Positions 30,073-39,228 of a stretch of 64,000 nt of DNA are shown one piece after another; within the stretch, counting starts at the first letter, position 1, and every line of letters begins with the position of its first letter. A model generated the notes under the pieces. It saw nothing but the letters and a program-made list of their open reading frames with translations, did no database searches and had not been told where the DNA came from. Source of the stretch: Emiliania huxleyi CCMP1516 (taxonomy: Eukaryota; Haptophyta; Isochrysidales; Noelaerhabdaceae); the NCBI RefSeq assembly GCF_000372725.1, contig NW_005200351.1, forward strand, positions 164,998-228,997. Reading direction: 5' to 3'. The position numbers were made by a program, and so were the translations under genes.

Positions 30073-31018
30073 GCACACACACAACACAACACAATCTGGC
30101 GCGGTCCCCACCGCTGCCCCTCTGACGATCGCACTTTCGTCTTTGTGCACTGCCACCAGGTCTGTGGTGATGCCTCTCCCTGAGAACGCACACAACGCCT
30201 CGTGTGCAATGCCCCCGTGTGTGTTCCGCTAGTGCGTCTGCCCTGTCGACCGTGCTTGGACGTGTGTATCACTGACTGCCTGCCTGCCTGCCTGCGAGGA
30301 CCAGGCGGGCCGCTTGGCGGGAGGGTACGGCGCCGACACGAGCGGCATGCTAGAGGCGGAGCAGCTGGAGGCGGAGATCGACTTCTCGACGCTCAAGGTT
30401 GAGGGCGAGGAGGAGGGGGAGGAGGAGGGCGGGGAGGGGTCGCCCGACACGCGGCTGGCGGACTTTGCGATGCTCGTCGGCGGCGGCGGCGACGACGCGG
30501 ACGAGGAGGAGGGCGAGGACGACGAGGCGGCGGCGGCGTCGCTCGTGGAAGAGGTTGCGGCAGAGATGGCGGCGGAGGTGGCGGCGAGGGCGGCGCAAGC
30601 GGCGCCGCCCGAAGAGCCGCCGAGCAGCGTCGAGCCCCGCCTGGCAACTACGCCGCAATTTAGGGCCGACGCGCCGCCGCTTGACTCGCCGCCCGAGGCG
30701 CCGCTTGAGTCGCCGCCGCCGTCAGAGGCGGTTGAGCCGCCCGAGGAGGCCCCGTCGGAAGGTCTTCCGGCACCGCCGCCCGAGGCTCCGCCCGAGGCGT
30801 TGTCGCAGGCGCTGACCGCGCCGCCGCTTGACGTGCCGAGCGACGCAACGGAGGCGCCTGAGGCGGGAGGGGACGCATTCGTGCACGAGGCCGTGGACGA
30901 TTTGCCCGGCGACGAGGATGGGCCGGATGGGTCGGTCAAGCAGTGGATGCCGTCTGCCCCGCCGCCAGAGCACAACGCGAGCGAGAGCGGTGTGGCGCAG
31001 CTGCCACCGCTCGAGTAG
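27702..31018 (+). CDS. Long coiled-coil protein with acidic tail, unknown
   Basis: Exons 27702-28349, 28522-28656, 28722-29145, 29315-29388, 29559-about 29716, and about 30299-31018. ATG at 27702. The N-terminal 215 residues are coiled coil (LEERNQQLETNLRFVVQQLS). Exon 2 continues the helix, exon 3 is Gly-, Pro- and poly-Gly-rich (GGC run at 29017-29092), exons 4-5 are helical again (ALEELRAESEARRREE). The last exon is Glu/Asp- and Pro-rich and ends at 31018. Introns 1 and 4 are introners; intron 3 is a TCC-rich repeat; intron 5 contains a long CA array. The junction of exons 5 and 6 could not be fixed in frame. No catalytic domain; a structural or scaffold role is only a guess. Confidence 0.7.
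28350..28521 (+). mobile_element. Introner copy 5
   Basis: Plus orientation, as its host gene. GC donor GCTCGCG, acceptor GTCTCAG followed by GCGGCCCGCG. It carries CTGGCGCTCGAGAGG and, near the 3' end, CACGCGGTGCTCGGAGTGCA and CCACGTTGGCGTC. Confidence 0.9.
29152..29292 (+). repeat. TCCTCCC tandem repeat in intron
   Basis: Pyrimidine array that makes up most of intron 3 of the coiled-coil gene and supplies its polypyrimidine tract. Confidence 0.93.
29389..29558 (+). mobile_element. Introner copy 6
   Basis: Perfect 8-bp site duplication GCGCGGTA at donor and just after acceptor CACCCAG. It carries CTCCGACCAGCGCTCGAGAG and CACACGCGGTGC. Splicing gives EE-ARYDRAACALVR in frame. Confidence 0.92.
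29835..30093. repeat. (CA)n microsatellite, about 250 bp, in intron
   Basis: CA array with a few G and A interruptions inside the fifth intron of the coiled-coil gene. Confidence 0.97.
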
Positions 31019-31934
31019 CGATCTCTGCAGACGCGCCTCGTGATATTGATGTGATTCGTGAGCGCTAGGGCGCTGGGGCTGGGTGTGGAATTTGGCGAAT
31101 TTGGCGAACACGGCGCGTGAGATCTGTAACTGCGGTGTGCGGAAGCGCGTGCTGCATTTCTATCGTTGTGCTTGCTCTATAGCCTGTTGTCGGGTTTCTC
31201 CGAATCGATTCTCACACATTCACATATCCACGCCGATTGTCCGGATTCCGCGCGAGGGCGGAAGAGAGGTCTGCCTGGTCCGGTTTTGGCTGTTCCACGC
31301 GTGCTTTTCAGCCATATCTTGAGGTATGGCTGAAAACATACACGACGCCGCGCGTATCGTCCAGCGTGTGTGCGCGCCACATTACCCCCCAAACACCGCA
31401 CGCGCAGGCGCCTGTGCTGCCTGTGTGTGCGCGTGAGCTGGCGTGATGGCCACAGAGCTGTTGGTGCCCGCCCGCGTATGTGCCGCAATATGCAGGGTTC
31501 GTCGCCGCATGACTGGATCTGGCTGGGTTCGCCGGCGCTGGCCTCCTTGTGCGGGTTTGTATCCCGATTTTCGAAATTGGCCGTCTCAGCTATCGCATCT
31601 CCATCGGCTGAGGCGGCCCGACCGGCGGTGTGACAGGATCCTCTCCGCCACCGCCGTCGCCAGGAGACTCGTTGGGATAAAGGCATCTGCCGCACGCGCC
31701 TGTAAGGGATGGCACGCGACAGGGTTGGAGTTGAGGGCGACAGGGTTGGAGTTGAGGGCTGGGCGCGCCATCAGCTCGAAAGAACGGGCAGCACGGGTGG
31801 AGGAGGCAGCAGGTATAGAAGCCGATGCACTGGCACGGCCCCTCCAGCGGGCCGGGGCAGTTCCGCATGCACTCCGGAGCAACATTCCGCATTATCGACA
31901 GCCTTGGCGGGCAATGCACGCAGACCGCGAACCT
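31019..31934. other. Intergenic with a perfect hairpin
   Basis: No gene supported. At 31305-31336 TTTTCAGCCATA and its exact reverse complement TATGGCTGAAAA are separated by 8 bases. An imperfect GTTGGAGTTGAGGGC direct repeat lies at 31725-31760. Confidence 0.6.
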
Positions 31935-32108
31935 GGGTTGCAACTTTTTGCGGGTATGGTCCGCCTTGATATGTGCCTTCCTCGTAAGCGGCCGGCGGGG
32001 GGCGAGGGGGGGGGGGGGGGGTATGGCCCTGTCGGCGGGAGGGGCTTGGTCTGTCCGAGCGGGTGGGGGGGTATGGTCTTCAGGAGGCAAGGAGGATGGT
32101 ACCATGTC
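31935..32108 (+). mobile_element. MITE-like element, family D, 3'-truncated copy
   Basis: Starts GGGTTGCAACTTTTTGCGGG, the terminal repeat of the complete element at 51344-51525. The body matches that element in reverse orientation (GTATGGTC… GGTCTGTC… GGGGGTATGGTCT). The right terminus is lost where a family C repeat begins. Confidence 0.7.
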
Positions 32109-32264
32109 AGAGACCCGTGTTATGGCCCTGCGAACGCGCACCCCCCAGGGCCAGGGCGCTCTAGCCCGTAACCCGATGCCAATCATCCGGCCCGCTGGGT
32201 CTGCTTCTTAGCCCCCCGGCCCTGGATGTGAGGTTACCGACTGCACTCCAAAAGTGCTCCAAGA
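32109..32264 (+). repeat. Dispersed repeat family C, 5'-truncated copy
   Basis: Contains TAACCCGATGCCAATCATCC and GGCCCTGGATGTGAGGTTAC, and ends with CTCCAAGTGCTCCAAG-type sequence, as at 36406-36633 and, inverted, at 50600-50840. Confidence 0.85.
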
Positions 32265-32547
32265 TACCGCCTTACCGCCCGCAAAAAGTCCGCACGGCAA
32301 AGAGCAACAGAAAATAAACCCGGCCCGCCCATTTAAAAAATCACAGACACGGCGGGGCCTGCGCGCGGAGCTGGAGCTGGCGGCACATAAAGACTTCAAT
32401 TTAAAGAAATTCACAATTAACTCATTCGAAAAACAAAAGGCGGAAAAACGTCGCCGACCCCACAGCACACACCCACCGAATGCACAAAGAACCCTGCACA
32501 AAGATTGGCCGGGCGGGGCCCTGATTTTTTTTCCCCCCCCCCATAAT

Positions 32548-32911
32548 AAAATAAAACGGACACCTCTACTAGGAGATGGGTAAAAAGGAACAGGTCCCCG
32601 CCCTGCGGTCTTTGTGCAGGGTTCTTTGTGGGTGTGGTCGGCGACTAGCCGGGGTCGTCCTCCACCCTGAAGCCCGCCCAGCAGCTGAACCGCTCCCTAA
32701 GTCGAAGGAGCATCATCAGTCTCACCCACTTCGCTCGCTGCCCACTGTCTCCGCTCCCTCCCGCTTGGGCCGCCGTCGTGGCCCTCGTTCGTCCCACTGG
32801 CTGTTGGCCCGTCCCCACGTTACCTCGGTTATCCCTCCTCCTCCGCGACTCCCTCAAGGCTGGCCGGGCCTCCTTCCACCCAGCTCACAGTAGAGGTGTC
32901 CGTTTTTATTT
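32548..32911. mobile_element. Element with 22/23-bp terminal inverted repeats
   Basis: AAATAAAACGGACACCTCTACT (32548-32570) and its reverse complement, with one extra A (32889-32911), bound about 364 bp with no ORF of note. Just outside the left end, 32450-32510 holds an inverted copy of an inner segment (GCACAAAGAACCCTGCACAAAG), so the region can fold back. Confidence 0.75.
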
Positions 32912-32934
32912 ACAAACGCGTGAAAGAAAAATTG

Positions 32935-33153
32935 TCAGTAGACAAAGAGTCCACTCATCCCAGGCTCCGCACCCCAGAGATCTTCGTCCGATTCAAACAC
33001 ATCCTCCTCGTGGTCGTACTCGCCCGGCGATACGTAAGGCCCCGGAAAGGAGTACGTAGAGAGCCAGTGGAGATGCCGCTCCGCTGGCATTTGATGCGGC
33101 TGGTGGAAGTGCTCATCTCGGAAGCGCGCCGGCAGTTCGCTCACGTCCAACAT
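32935..33153 (-). CDS. Unknown protein, 3' exon
   Basis: From the ATG at 33153: MLDVSELPARFRDEHFHQPH, then HWLSTYSFPGPYVSPGEYDH and EEDVFESDEDLWG to a stop at 32935. The frame is also open upstream to 33354 with a charged helical stretch (EEHADEQEHALTLLVELFQR), so the exon probably begins earlier. Composition strongly favours this strand. Its stop is 24 bp from a TIR element. Family unknown. Confidence 0.5.
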   Translation of the reverse strand: MLDVSELPARFRDEHFHQPHQMPAERHLHWLSTYSFPGPYVSPGEYDHEEDVFESDEDLWGAEPGMSGLFVY

Positions 33154-33272
33154 CCAAAGCTGCTCGGCGGGCTTGGCATCTTCGAGCCGCTGGAAGAGCT
33201 CGACCAGGAGCGTCAGCGCATGCTCCTGCTCGTCGGCATGCTCCTCACGCTGCCGCCCGACTTGTTGCGCAC

Positions 33273-33755
33273 CGCGCCGATGCCGCGGCCGAGGAGGGCG
33301 CCGCCGCCGCGTCGGCGCTGCCGACGCCGAAGCAGCCGGGCGTGCGCGGTATCGTCACGGCGCACAAGTTCCTTCCGGAGGATGAGGGCGAGGAGGAGGA
33401 GGGCGGCGAGGAGGGCGGCGAGGAGGAGAGCGGCGAGGAGAGCGAGGGCGAGGAGAGCGAGGGCGAGGAGAGCGAGGGCGAGGAGGAGGGCGAGGAGGAG
33501 GGCGAGGAGGAGGGCGAGGAGGAGAGCGGCGGCGAGGAGGGTGGCGAGGAGAGCGAGGAGGAGGAGCTCGAGGTGCTCGAGACCGCCCCGACCAAGCCGC
33601 CGAGCAAGCTGCCGGCCAAGCCGGCCAAGCGCGGCCGCGAGGCGCCAGCCGCCAGCGCCGCAAAGCCAAAGGGCAAGGCGGCCGACCGAGGGGCCAGCCG
33701 AGGGCGGCTCGGAGGCGGCGGCGGCGTGAGCTGGGACGATGTGTTTGGGAGCTGA
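33273..33755 (+). CDS. Highly acidic protein, 3' exon
   Basis: The frame reads GVRGIVTAHKFLPEDEGEEE, then a long Glu/Gly/Ser repeat encoded by GAGGAGGGCGAG units, a basic stretch (KLPAKPAKRGREAP) and VSWDDVFGS before the stop. No ATG in frame, so upstream exons are needed. The acidic-then-basic layout is common in nuclear chaperone-like tails, which is only a resemblance. It is head-to-head with the minus-strand exon at 32935. Confidence 0.45.
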   Translation, partial: RADAAAEEGAAAASALPTPKQPGVRGIVTAHKFLPEDEGEEEEGGEEGGEEESGEESEGEESEGEESEGEEEGEEEGEEEGEEESGGEEGGEESEEEELEVLETAPTKPPSKLPAKPAKRGREAPAASAAKPKGKAADRGASRGRLGGGGGVSWDDVFGS

Positions 33756-33859
33756 GGACACGTGTGGGACCGGAAAGCGGATGATGAGCGCGAGTGGTTG
33801 ACGGCGTTGCCGGCCGGCTCATTCGAACGATTTCCACGAGAACTTCGAGATGGTCTTTT

Positions 33860-34213
33860 TCAGCCCCCCGCTCGCGCGCCAGGGCCCAGGCCCCCAAGCG
33901 CCCAGGGCCCCCCGCCCAGCTGGTCCGCCGTGTAGACGATGGGGCCCTCCACCCCCCCTTTGCCCGTCGGGTGGATGACGACCGCGCGGTTGTCCACCAG
34001 CGCCGAGATCATGAACGCCGCCTCGTCGTACTTGAATCCGGGGCAGGCCATGGCAGAACACCACATCTCGAAGGTGGGCTCGGCCTCGTATTGGTGGGCG
34101 TATCCACGGAAGCTCCTTGCGACCGCTTGGCTGAGGGAGATAGTCGTTTTCGCCGGAAATTCTAACAATAGGAGCCCCGGGTTTTCCCGGGCAAAGCGAA
34201 CTAGGTCAGCTCT
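33860..34213 (-). CDS. Unknown protein, exon
   Basis: The minus frame RFARENPGLLLLEFPAKTTI, then AHQYEAEPTFEMWCSAMACP and FKYDEAAFMISALVDNRAVV, is clearly protein-like. The first exon may be a short ATG-bearing piece near 34260 (MTEPGTGP). It is divergent from the RCC1 paralog, with under 100 bp between them, so the promoter would be shared. No family recognised. Confidence 0.45.
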   Translation of the reverse strand, partial: RADLVRFARENPGLLLLEFPAKTTISLSQAVARSFRGYAHQYEAEPTFEMWCSAMACPGFKYDEAAFMISALVDNRAVVIHPTGKGGVEGPIVYTADQLGGGPWALGGLGPGARAGG

Positions 34214-34303
34214 CCGCTCTCCCGTCTGGGACCGGCCGGGCCTGTCCCGGGTTCCGTCATAGCTTGTGCGAGGGAGTTTTGTTGTAAGATTCTTTTTCTC
34301 GCG

Positions 34304-35767
34304 ATGTCCAACCCGCCGCGCCGCTCGCGCCGCCGCGCCGCCCCCGCCTCCACCGCCGCTTCCTCGCCAATCACGCCGACGCCCATCCGCCTCCTCGAGC
34401 TCCCCACGGAGCTCCTCGCGCGCGCCCTCTCTCGCTGCAACAGCCCCGCCGACATCGCTCGCGTCGCAGCCGTCTCGCTGCTCTTCCACGCCTCGCTCGC
34501 GGTGGAGGCCATCCGCTTGTGGGCGCAAGAGCGCGGCTTCGAGCTGCCTGCGCAGCCAGAGGGCGAGGGCTGCGCCGTACGGTGGCTGTGCTTTTCGGCG
34601 TTGCTTTGCGAGTCCAACCCGCCGGAGAGGGTGGCGGCAGGCCTTCAGCACAGCCTCTTCATCGACGGCGAGGGGCGGCTCTCGTCGTGCGGGTCAGCGG
34701 CAACGGAGGACGAGGAGGGCGAGGAGGACGAGGAGGAGGAGTTTCCCGGCCTTCTCGGCCACGGCGAGGGCGTGACGCAGCTCAACACGCCGACCCGCCT
34801 CCCTTCGCCGCTGGGCGGCGAGCGCGCTGTGAGCGTGTCGGTTGGAGCCGCGCACAGCCTCGCCATCACCGCCGACGGCGCCGTCTGGAGCTGGGGCGAA
34901 GGAGCCTGGGGCAAGCTGGGCCACGGCGACCTGCAGGACCAGCTGCTGCCAAAGAAGATCGATGCCTTTGCTGGCCAGCGCGTCGTTGCTGTGTCCGCGG
35001 GATGCGACCACAACCTCGCCCTCACCGCCGACGGAGCTGTCTGGAGCTGGGGCTTTGGAGGCTTCGGCCGGTTGGGCCACGGCGACCAGCAGCACCAGCT
35101 GCTGCCCAAGAAGGTCGAGGCCTTTGCTGGGCAGCGCGTCGTCGCTGTCTCGGCTGGAGGCAACTACAGCCTCGCCCTCACTGCCGACGGAGCTGTCTGG
35201 AGCTGGGGCGAGGGAGGCTTCTTTGGCCCGTTGGGCCACGGCAATCAGCAGCACCAGCGGCAGCCAAAGAAGGTCGAGGCCTTGGCTGGCCATCGCGTCA
35301 TCGCTGTGTCGGCTGGGTGGATGCACAGCCTCGCCATCACCGCCGACGGCGCTGTGTGGAGCTGGGGCGGTGGAGAGCAAGGTCGGCTAGGCCACGGCGA
35401 CCAGCAGCAGCAGCTGCTTCCCAAGAAGGTCGAGGCCTTGGCTGGGCGGCGCGTCGTCGCTGTGTCGGTTGGATACGGCCAAAGCCTCGCCCTCACCGCC
35501 GACGGCAGCGTCTGGAGCTGGGGCGATGGAGGCTTTGGCAAGCTGGGCCACGGCGACGAGCAGCGCCAGCTGCTGCCCAAGAAGGTCGAGGCCTTGGCTG
35601 GGCAGCGCGTCGTCGCTGTGTCGGGTGGAACCGTGGACAGCCTCGCCCTCACCGCCGGTGCCGTCTTTACCTGGGGTAAAGGCGAGCGCGGCATCCTAGG
35701 CCACGGAGAGGACCTGTCGAACCAGCTGCTGCCCAAGAAGATCGAGGGGTGGGCGCCGGGGCAGTGA
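34304..35767 (+). CDS. F-box protein with RCC1 repeats (paralog 2)
   Basis: Intronless, 487 residues, ATG at 34304 preceded by TTTTTCTCGCG, as in paralog 1. F-box-like segment at about 29-65 (LLELPTELLARALSRCN), a spacer with an acidic insert (EDEEGEEDEEEE) absent from paralog 1, and seven RCC1 repeats (AVWSWGEG…LGHGD…LLPKKVEA). Ends KIEGWAPGQ, matching VEAWAPGQ of paralog 1. All repeats are complete here. Role as for paralog 1: probable SCF-type adaptor or chromatin/GTPase scaffold. It lacks the 283-bp flanking repeats. Confidence 0.88.
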   Translation: MSNPPRRSRRRAAPASTAASSPITPTPIRLLELPTELLARALSRCNSPADIARVAAVSLLFHASLAVEAIRLWAQERGFELPAQPEGEGCAVRWLCFSALLCESNPPERVAAGLQHSLFIDGEGRLSSCGSAATEDEEGEEDEEEEFPGLLGHGEGVTQLNTPTRLPSPLGGERAVSVSVGAAHSLAITADGAVWSWGEGAWGKLGHGDLQDQLLPKKIDAFAGQRVVAVSAGCDHNLALTADGAVWSWGFGGFGRLGHGDQQHQLLPKKVEAFAGQRVVAVSAGGNYSLALTADGAVWSWGEGGFFGPLGHGNQQHQRQPKKVEALAGHRVIAVSAGWMHSLAITADGAVWSWGGGEQGRLGHGDQQQQLLPKKVEALAGRRVVAVSVGYGQSLALTADGSVWSWGDGGFGKLGHGDEQRQLLPKKVEALAGQRVVAVSGGTVDSLALTAGAVFTWGKGERGILGHGEDLSNQLLPKKIEGWAPGQ

Positions 35768-36076
35768 GCAGGAGGGTGTGGGTGCGAGGGGCCCCTTACC
35801 CGCCTGAGGCTGAGCGAAGTACTGTTTCGTTCGTGGTGGATGGGCCCACATATTGGCGACATGCACATGTACATGTTGTGCATGCAGTGGCACTCTTTGA
35901 ACGGTAGACGAAAGACGTGCCGAAGAAGGAGAAGTCTCTAACGAGAGACCGCGACACTCAGTATATTTACCAAGGTATAAGATTACGTAAGCTGGCGCTC
36001 ATGGGTCAACGCACAACGGCCTCGAGGCGAGAGTACTGCTTAGTAATGTGTGTACGGCAAGCTAGGGGACGCGCGA
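35768..36076. other. Intergenic
   Basis: Contains ACATGCACATGTACATGTTGTG near 35862, a motif repeated near 37230-37270 and 38250. Otherwise nothing. Confidence 0.4.
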
Positions 36077-36310
36077 CTACACAAGTTTGAGGCTATTTTG
36101 GCCTTCAATCCTTTTCATGTTTCGCTTTGTTTCGCTCGAAGTTTCGAATTGTTCGCCCATGCCGTCGGTGCCGAGCAAGAAGTCCTCCTTGTCACGCACG
36201 GCTTCATAAATGACCCTCTCGCCCTTGTCCTCGATGGGGTTGCCCTCGATGCGGAGCTGTGCAGGCAGCACAGACACGCGCTCAGAGGCATGCACAGCGA
36301 GGGGCAAGCA
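36077..36310 (-). CDS. Leucine-rich-repeat-like 3' exon
   Basis: The minus frame reads VSVLPAQLRIEGNPIEDKGE, then RVIYEAVRDKEDFLLGTDGM and a basic tail to a stop at 36077. LRIEGNPIEDKGERVIYEAV fits the L..N.I.D.G...I..AL pattern of RNI-like leucine-rich repeats. Only the end of the gene is visible, because repeat family C starts about 100 bp upstream. Confidence 0.4.
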   Translation of the reverse strand, partial: CLPLAVHASERVSVLPAQLRIEGNPIEDKGERVIYEAVRDKEDFLLGTDGMGEQFETSSETKRNMKRIEGQNSLKLV

Positions 36311-36405
36311 GGCGGCACGCACCTTCGTCATCGATCGGTTGCTGCTCCCCTCTCTGCCGCCCCCCTTACCCGTGTACGTACGTGGAGTACAGTGTTGTGT
36401 GTCCG

Positions 36406-36633
36406 TTAGCTCCGAGTAGAGGGGGCGTTCTGCAGTTAAGGGGAAACCCGGTACACGGAACTAACCCTCGGAGACCCGTGTTTACTTTACAGCCCTTGCC
36501 CTGCGACCGCGCACCCCCGGGGCTAGGGCTCTCTAGCCCGTAACCCGATGCCAATCATCCGGCCCGCTGGGTGCGCTTCTTAGCTCCCCGGCCCTGGATG
36601 TGCGGTTAATGACTGCACTCCAAGTGCTCCAAG
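36406..36633 (+). repeat. Dispersed repeat family C, full copy
   Basis: About 228 bp from TTAGCTCCGAGTAGAGGGGG to GACTGCACTCCAAGTGCTCC. Matches the reverse complement of 50600-50840 along its length with indels. No ORF; non-coding element. Confidence 0.88.
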
Positions 36634-36746
36634 AAATTCGTCAACGGAATGCCATCCTACGAGAAGGATGGCGACCCAAGCGTGGTGGTGTGTGGTGTGG
36701 TATTGTGACGGGTGGAAGTAGGTGGGTCACGCGAAGAAGCAAGGCA

Positions 36747-37222
36747 GCAAGAGCTGCGGCATCAGCTGCCCCGACGACAGCTTTGCTCCTGAACCGTCGC
36801 TCGGCCGCTCATGGCGCGTCCTCCTGCCGGGTGGTGCAGGCTGGTGCGACGCGCCCGACGTGAGCTGCAGCGCGGGCGCCGCGCTGGACGAGGAGATCAA
36901 GCGGCCAGAGGCGAAAAGGAAGAACCGGCAAAGGCACGACAACGCCGCCGCAGGCCAGCAAGTGCAGCTCCAGATGCAGGCGCCACAGCCAGCCGTCATG
37001 ATCGATCCATCGCCGCTTGCTACTAGCATGGCAGTCGTGAACGACCTTCAAAACGTCACGCTCCGTCGGCGAGACAACCAAGTAGTCGGTCGGAAAGTTC
37101 TTGCTCCCGGGACGACGACTGGCTGCACAGCTTCGACAAGTTCTTTAAGGTCACGTCGTGAGGCGAGGGCGGCGACGGCGGCGGTGGTGAAAATGGCGGC
37201 GCGCGCATGGCGCGCCGGGTGA
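36747..37222 (+). CDS. Hypothetical, doubtful
   Basis: The plus frame (SCGISCPDDSFAPEPSLGRS, then EEIKRPEAKRKNRQRHDNAA) has uneven composition and no ATG at a sensible place. A short neighbour frame near 36640 (NGMPSYEKDGDPSVVVCGVV) also looks protein-like, so exon fragments of one gene may lie here. No family recognised. Confidence 0.25.
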
Positions 37223-37364
37223 AAGATGTGCACATGCACATGCTACATGACATGTACATGTACATGTGAATGGTATATGTGATTCGTTAGCCCTAGCAAG
37301 CAGGACACCTGCTTGCTTGCCTCTTTTTCGTAAGTAAAAAGTGTGCGTCAGTCCCTGCGCGGCG

Positions 37365-38057
37365 TCACCCCTCACGCACGCGCGCTCCCGGCCCCGCTGC
37401 CTGAGGCTGAGCGGCGGAGAGACTCCCGGAGAGTTCGTGCTCCCGGCCTGCGGTGGCGCAGGAGACGAGAAACACGGCGAGGCCGGAGATCAGCTGAAAG
37501 ACGTGGATGCCGACCGGTGTGCCGGGGAGAGCGCGGGGCGCTATCAGACCGACCAAACCCACAAACAGCATCACCAGACCTGCGCACCAACAATGATTAG
37601 CGGCTTAGGAGGAAGGAGAGGGAGTGGGGCGCTGACTGCGGCGGGGCGCACCGAAGATGACGTTGACGATCTGGCTGGTGACACGGAGGGTCTTGCCCCA
37701 CTGGGAGCCCGGAGCCACGGGCTCCACCGCAGGCAGGGAGAGCTCGAGTTCCTCCGGGCAAATTTCCTGGCGGCAGACGCCGCAGACCGGTGGACCAGTC
37801 TGCCTGCGCGTGAGCTCGAGAAGGCAGCTGCGGTGTGCGCGTAGCGAGCGGCACGCACACACGTTGACCAGCATCGGGCCCTCCGAGGAAAGACAGATGT
37901 AGCAGGTGTCGGGGTCCTCGTCCTCCTGCGAAAACCCGATAGTGATCGCCAGCGGCCGGGCGGCGGCTGCTGCGGCTGCTCCGCTGCCGCTGCCGCTGAT
38001 ATCGCGCACAGTCTTGGAATCTTGTGGGGCGCTCCACGAGCCGCGGTCGCCTCCCAT
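37365..38057 (-). CDS. RING-CH (MARCH-like) membrane E3 ligase
   Basis: Two exons, 37652-38057 and 37365-37579, 206 residues from the ATG at 38057. The RING-CH-type zinc ligands are Cys52, Cys55, Cys67, Cys69, His75, Cys78, Cys92 and Cys95 (CYIC … CACRSLRAHRSC … CGVC). The spacing CxC-x5-H is two residues shorter than usual. After the GT-AG intron come two hydrophobic helices (LVMLFVGLVGLIAP and IHVFQLISGLAVFLV). Family knowledge: MARCH ligases ubiquitinate membrane proteins. The first exon ends G and the second begins GT CTG, giving FGLVMLF. The frame of the intron reads on for 15 codons, so the splice is inferred from domain sense. Confidence 0.75.
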
Positions 38058-38633
38058 CAAGGCCCGCAGTCACCGTCGGCGACAGCGAGGCCCCCAAAAG
38101 TGACTTGATGTCCACTGGCAATCATCGCTCGCGAATGTCGCAAACCATTAAATGCATTTGCTTGAATTGTCACGTGGCTGGTTGTTTTCTTTCTTTCTTT
38201 TTACTTTTCATTTTGCGATGTGCGATCTGTGATCTTGTGACGCTTGTGTGTGTACATGTACATGTTGTGTGTGGGTGGGAGACACATGCTACCTTGGCTG
38301 ACTGCTCTGCTTACTTGCCGTATGGAAGGTCGGGACGACTCTCTTCCTTCTCCCGAGCCCATCTTTCTGTCCACCCTTAGGGTGCCCTCTCGAGATCTCG
38401 CCGGCCGGGGTTCTGCTGATCTGCTCCAAGACCCGCAAGAGACCTCTCGCGCGAGACGTCGAGAGTGCCGAGTGCGTGGTCCGTGGTGTTTTGCTCCTTA
38501 GGACGTGCCCGCCGCTTTTGTATTATACACCATCCTCGGCGGCCAAAAAGCCTGGACCTGAGAGTGGGAGCCAGAACGAGGGTGGGTCCACAGAAGAGGG
38601 TACACCGTGCGCAGAGGCCGGAGGGCCCCGCCT
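38058..38633. other. Intergenic
   Basis: TGTACATGTACATGTTG at about 38248 and a T/C-rich TTTCTTTCTTTC stretch near 38190. No gene supported. Confidence 0.4.
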
Positions 38634-39228
38634 TCAGCCCTGCCCGGAAGGGAAGGTCTTGATCGCCGCGCGCGCCATCGCCCTCTCGAGCACGCCGTTG
38701 CGCCGCCGGAGCTCCGCCACCTCCTCCTGCAGCCGCGCCAGCTCCGCCTTGAGCGAGCGGGCCTGCAGCGGGTCCTTCGTGGCAGCCAGCACCCGCGCCG
38801 ACACCTCCTCGAGCGCGTCGTCGTCGAGCTGCCGGCCGACCGACTGCACCACAAAGGTGTCCTCCACGCGCCGCTCGTCGAGCGACGACGAGCGCGCGTG
38901 CATCTCGACCACCCTGCAGCCGGCAGAGGCGAGCGCCGCCGTCATCGAGGCGAGCACGCCTGCTCACGACAGCTGAGTGTGCGTGGTCTGATGGGTTGTC
39001 AACGCCGCCGTCATCGAAGCGAGCTCTGCCGTCGATGTCGGGCCCGCGCACCTGCTCACGGCAGCGCGCTGTGAAGAGACGCTGCCCCGCGCCTGCACCC
39101 CCTTTCCAACGGCGTCGCACGGTGAGGGTCGTCGCGTCGGGCCTCGCCGTGTTGTCCGCGTGCACCTCGAAGCCAAACTCGTCGAAACTCCCGTCGAGAG
39201 CGCCGCTCTTGAGCGTCGACGACCGCTC
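38634..39228 (-). CDS. ACT-domain protein, 3' exons
   Basis: Exons 39121-39228, 39030-39051 (22 nt) and 38634-38959. Spliced, they read FEVHADNTARPDATTLT-V-RGPDIDG-VLASMTAALASAGCRVVE, an ACT-type ligand-binding domain (beta-alpha-beta with the GP/G…L turn), followed by MHARSSSLDERRVEDTFVVQ and a leucine-zipper-like coiled coil (LARLQEEVAELRRRNGVL). Introns 39052-39120 (GT-AG) and 38960-39029 (GC-AG); the second repeats the exon sequence CTCGC(C/T)TCGATGACGGCGGCG. An upstream exon must exist beyond the 27-bp duplication at 39204-39307. ACT domains usually bind amino acids; target unknown. Confidence 0.65.

Noticed and set aside
29551..30272. Val/Cys and Thr/His repeat frames
   Set aside because: They arise from the (CA)n microsatellite in an intron.
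33213..33761. Minus-strand Leu/Ala-rich frame that could be read as a membrane protein
   Set aside because: It is the shadow of the plus-strand GAG-rich acidic repeat; the helices are repeats of the same codon pair.
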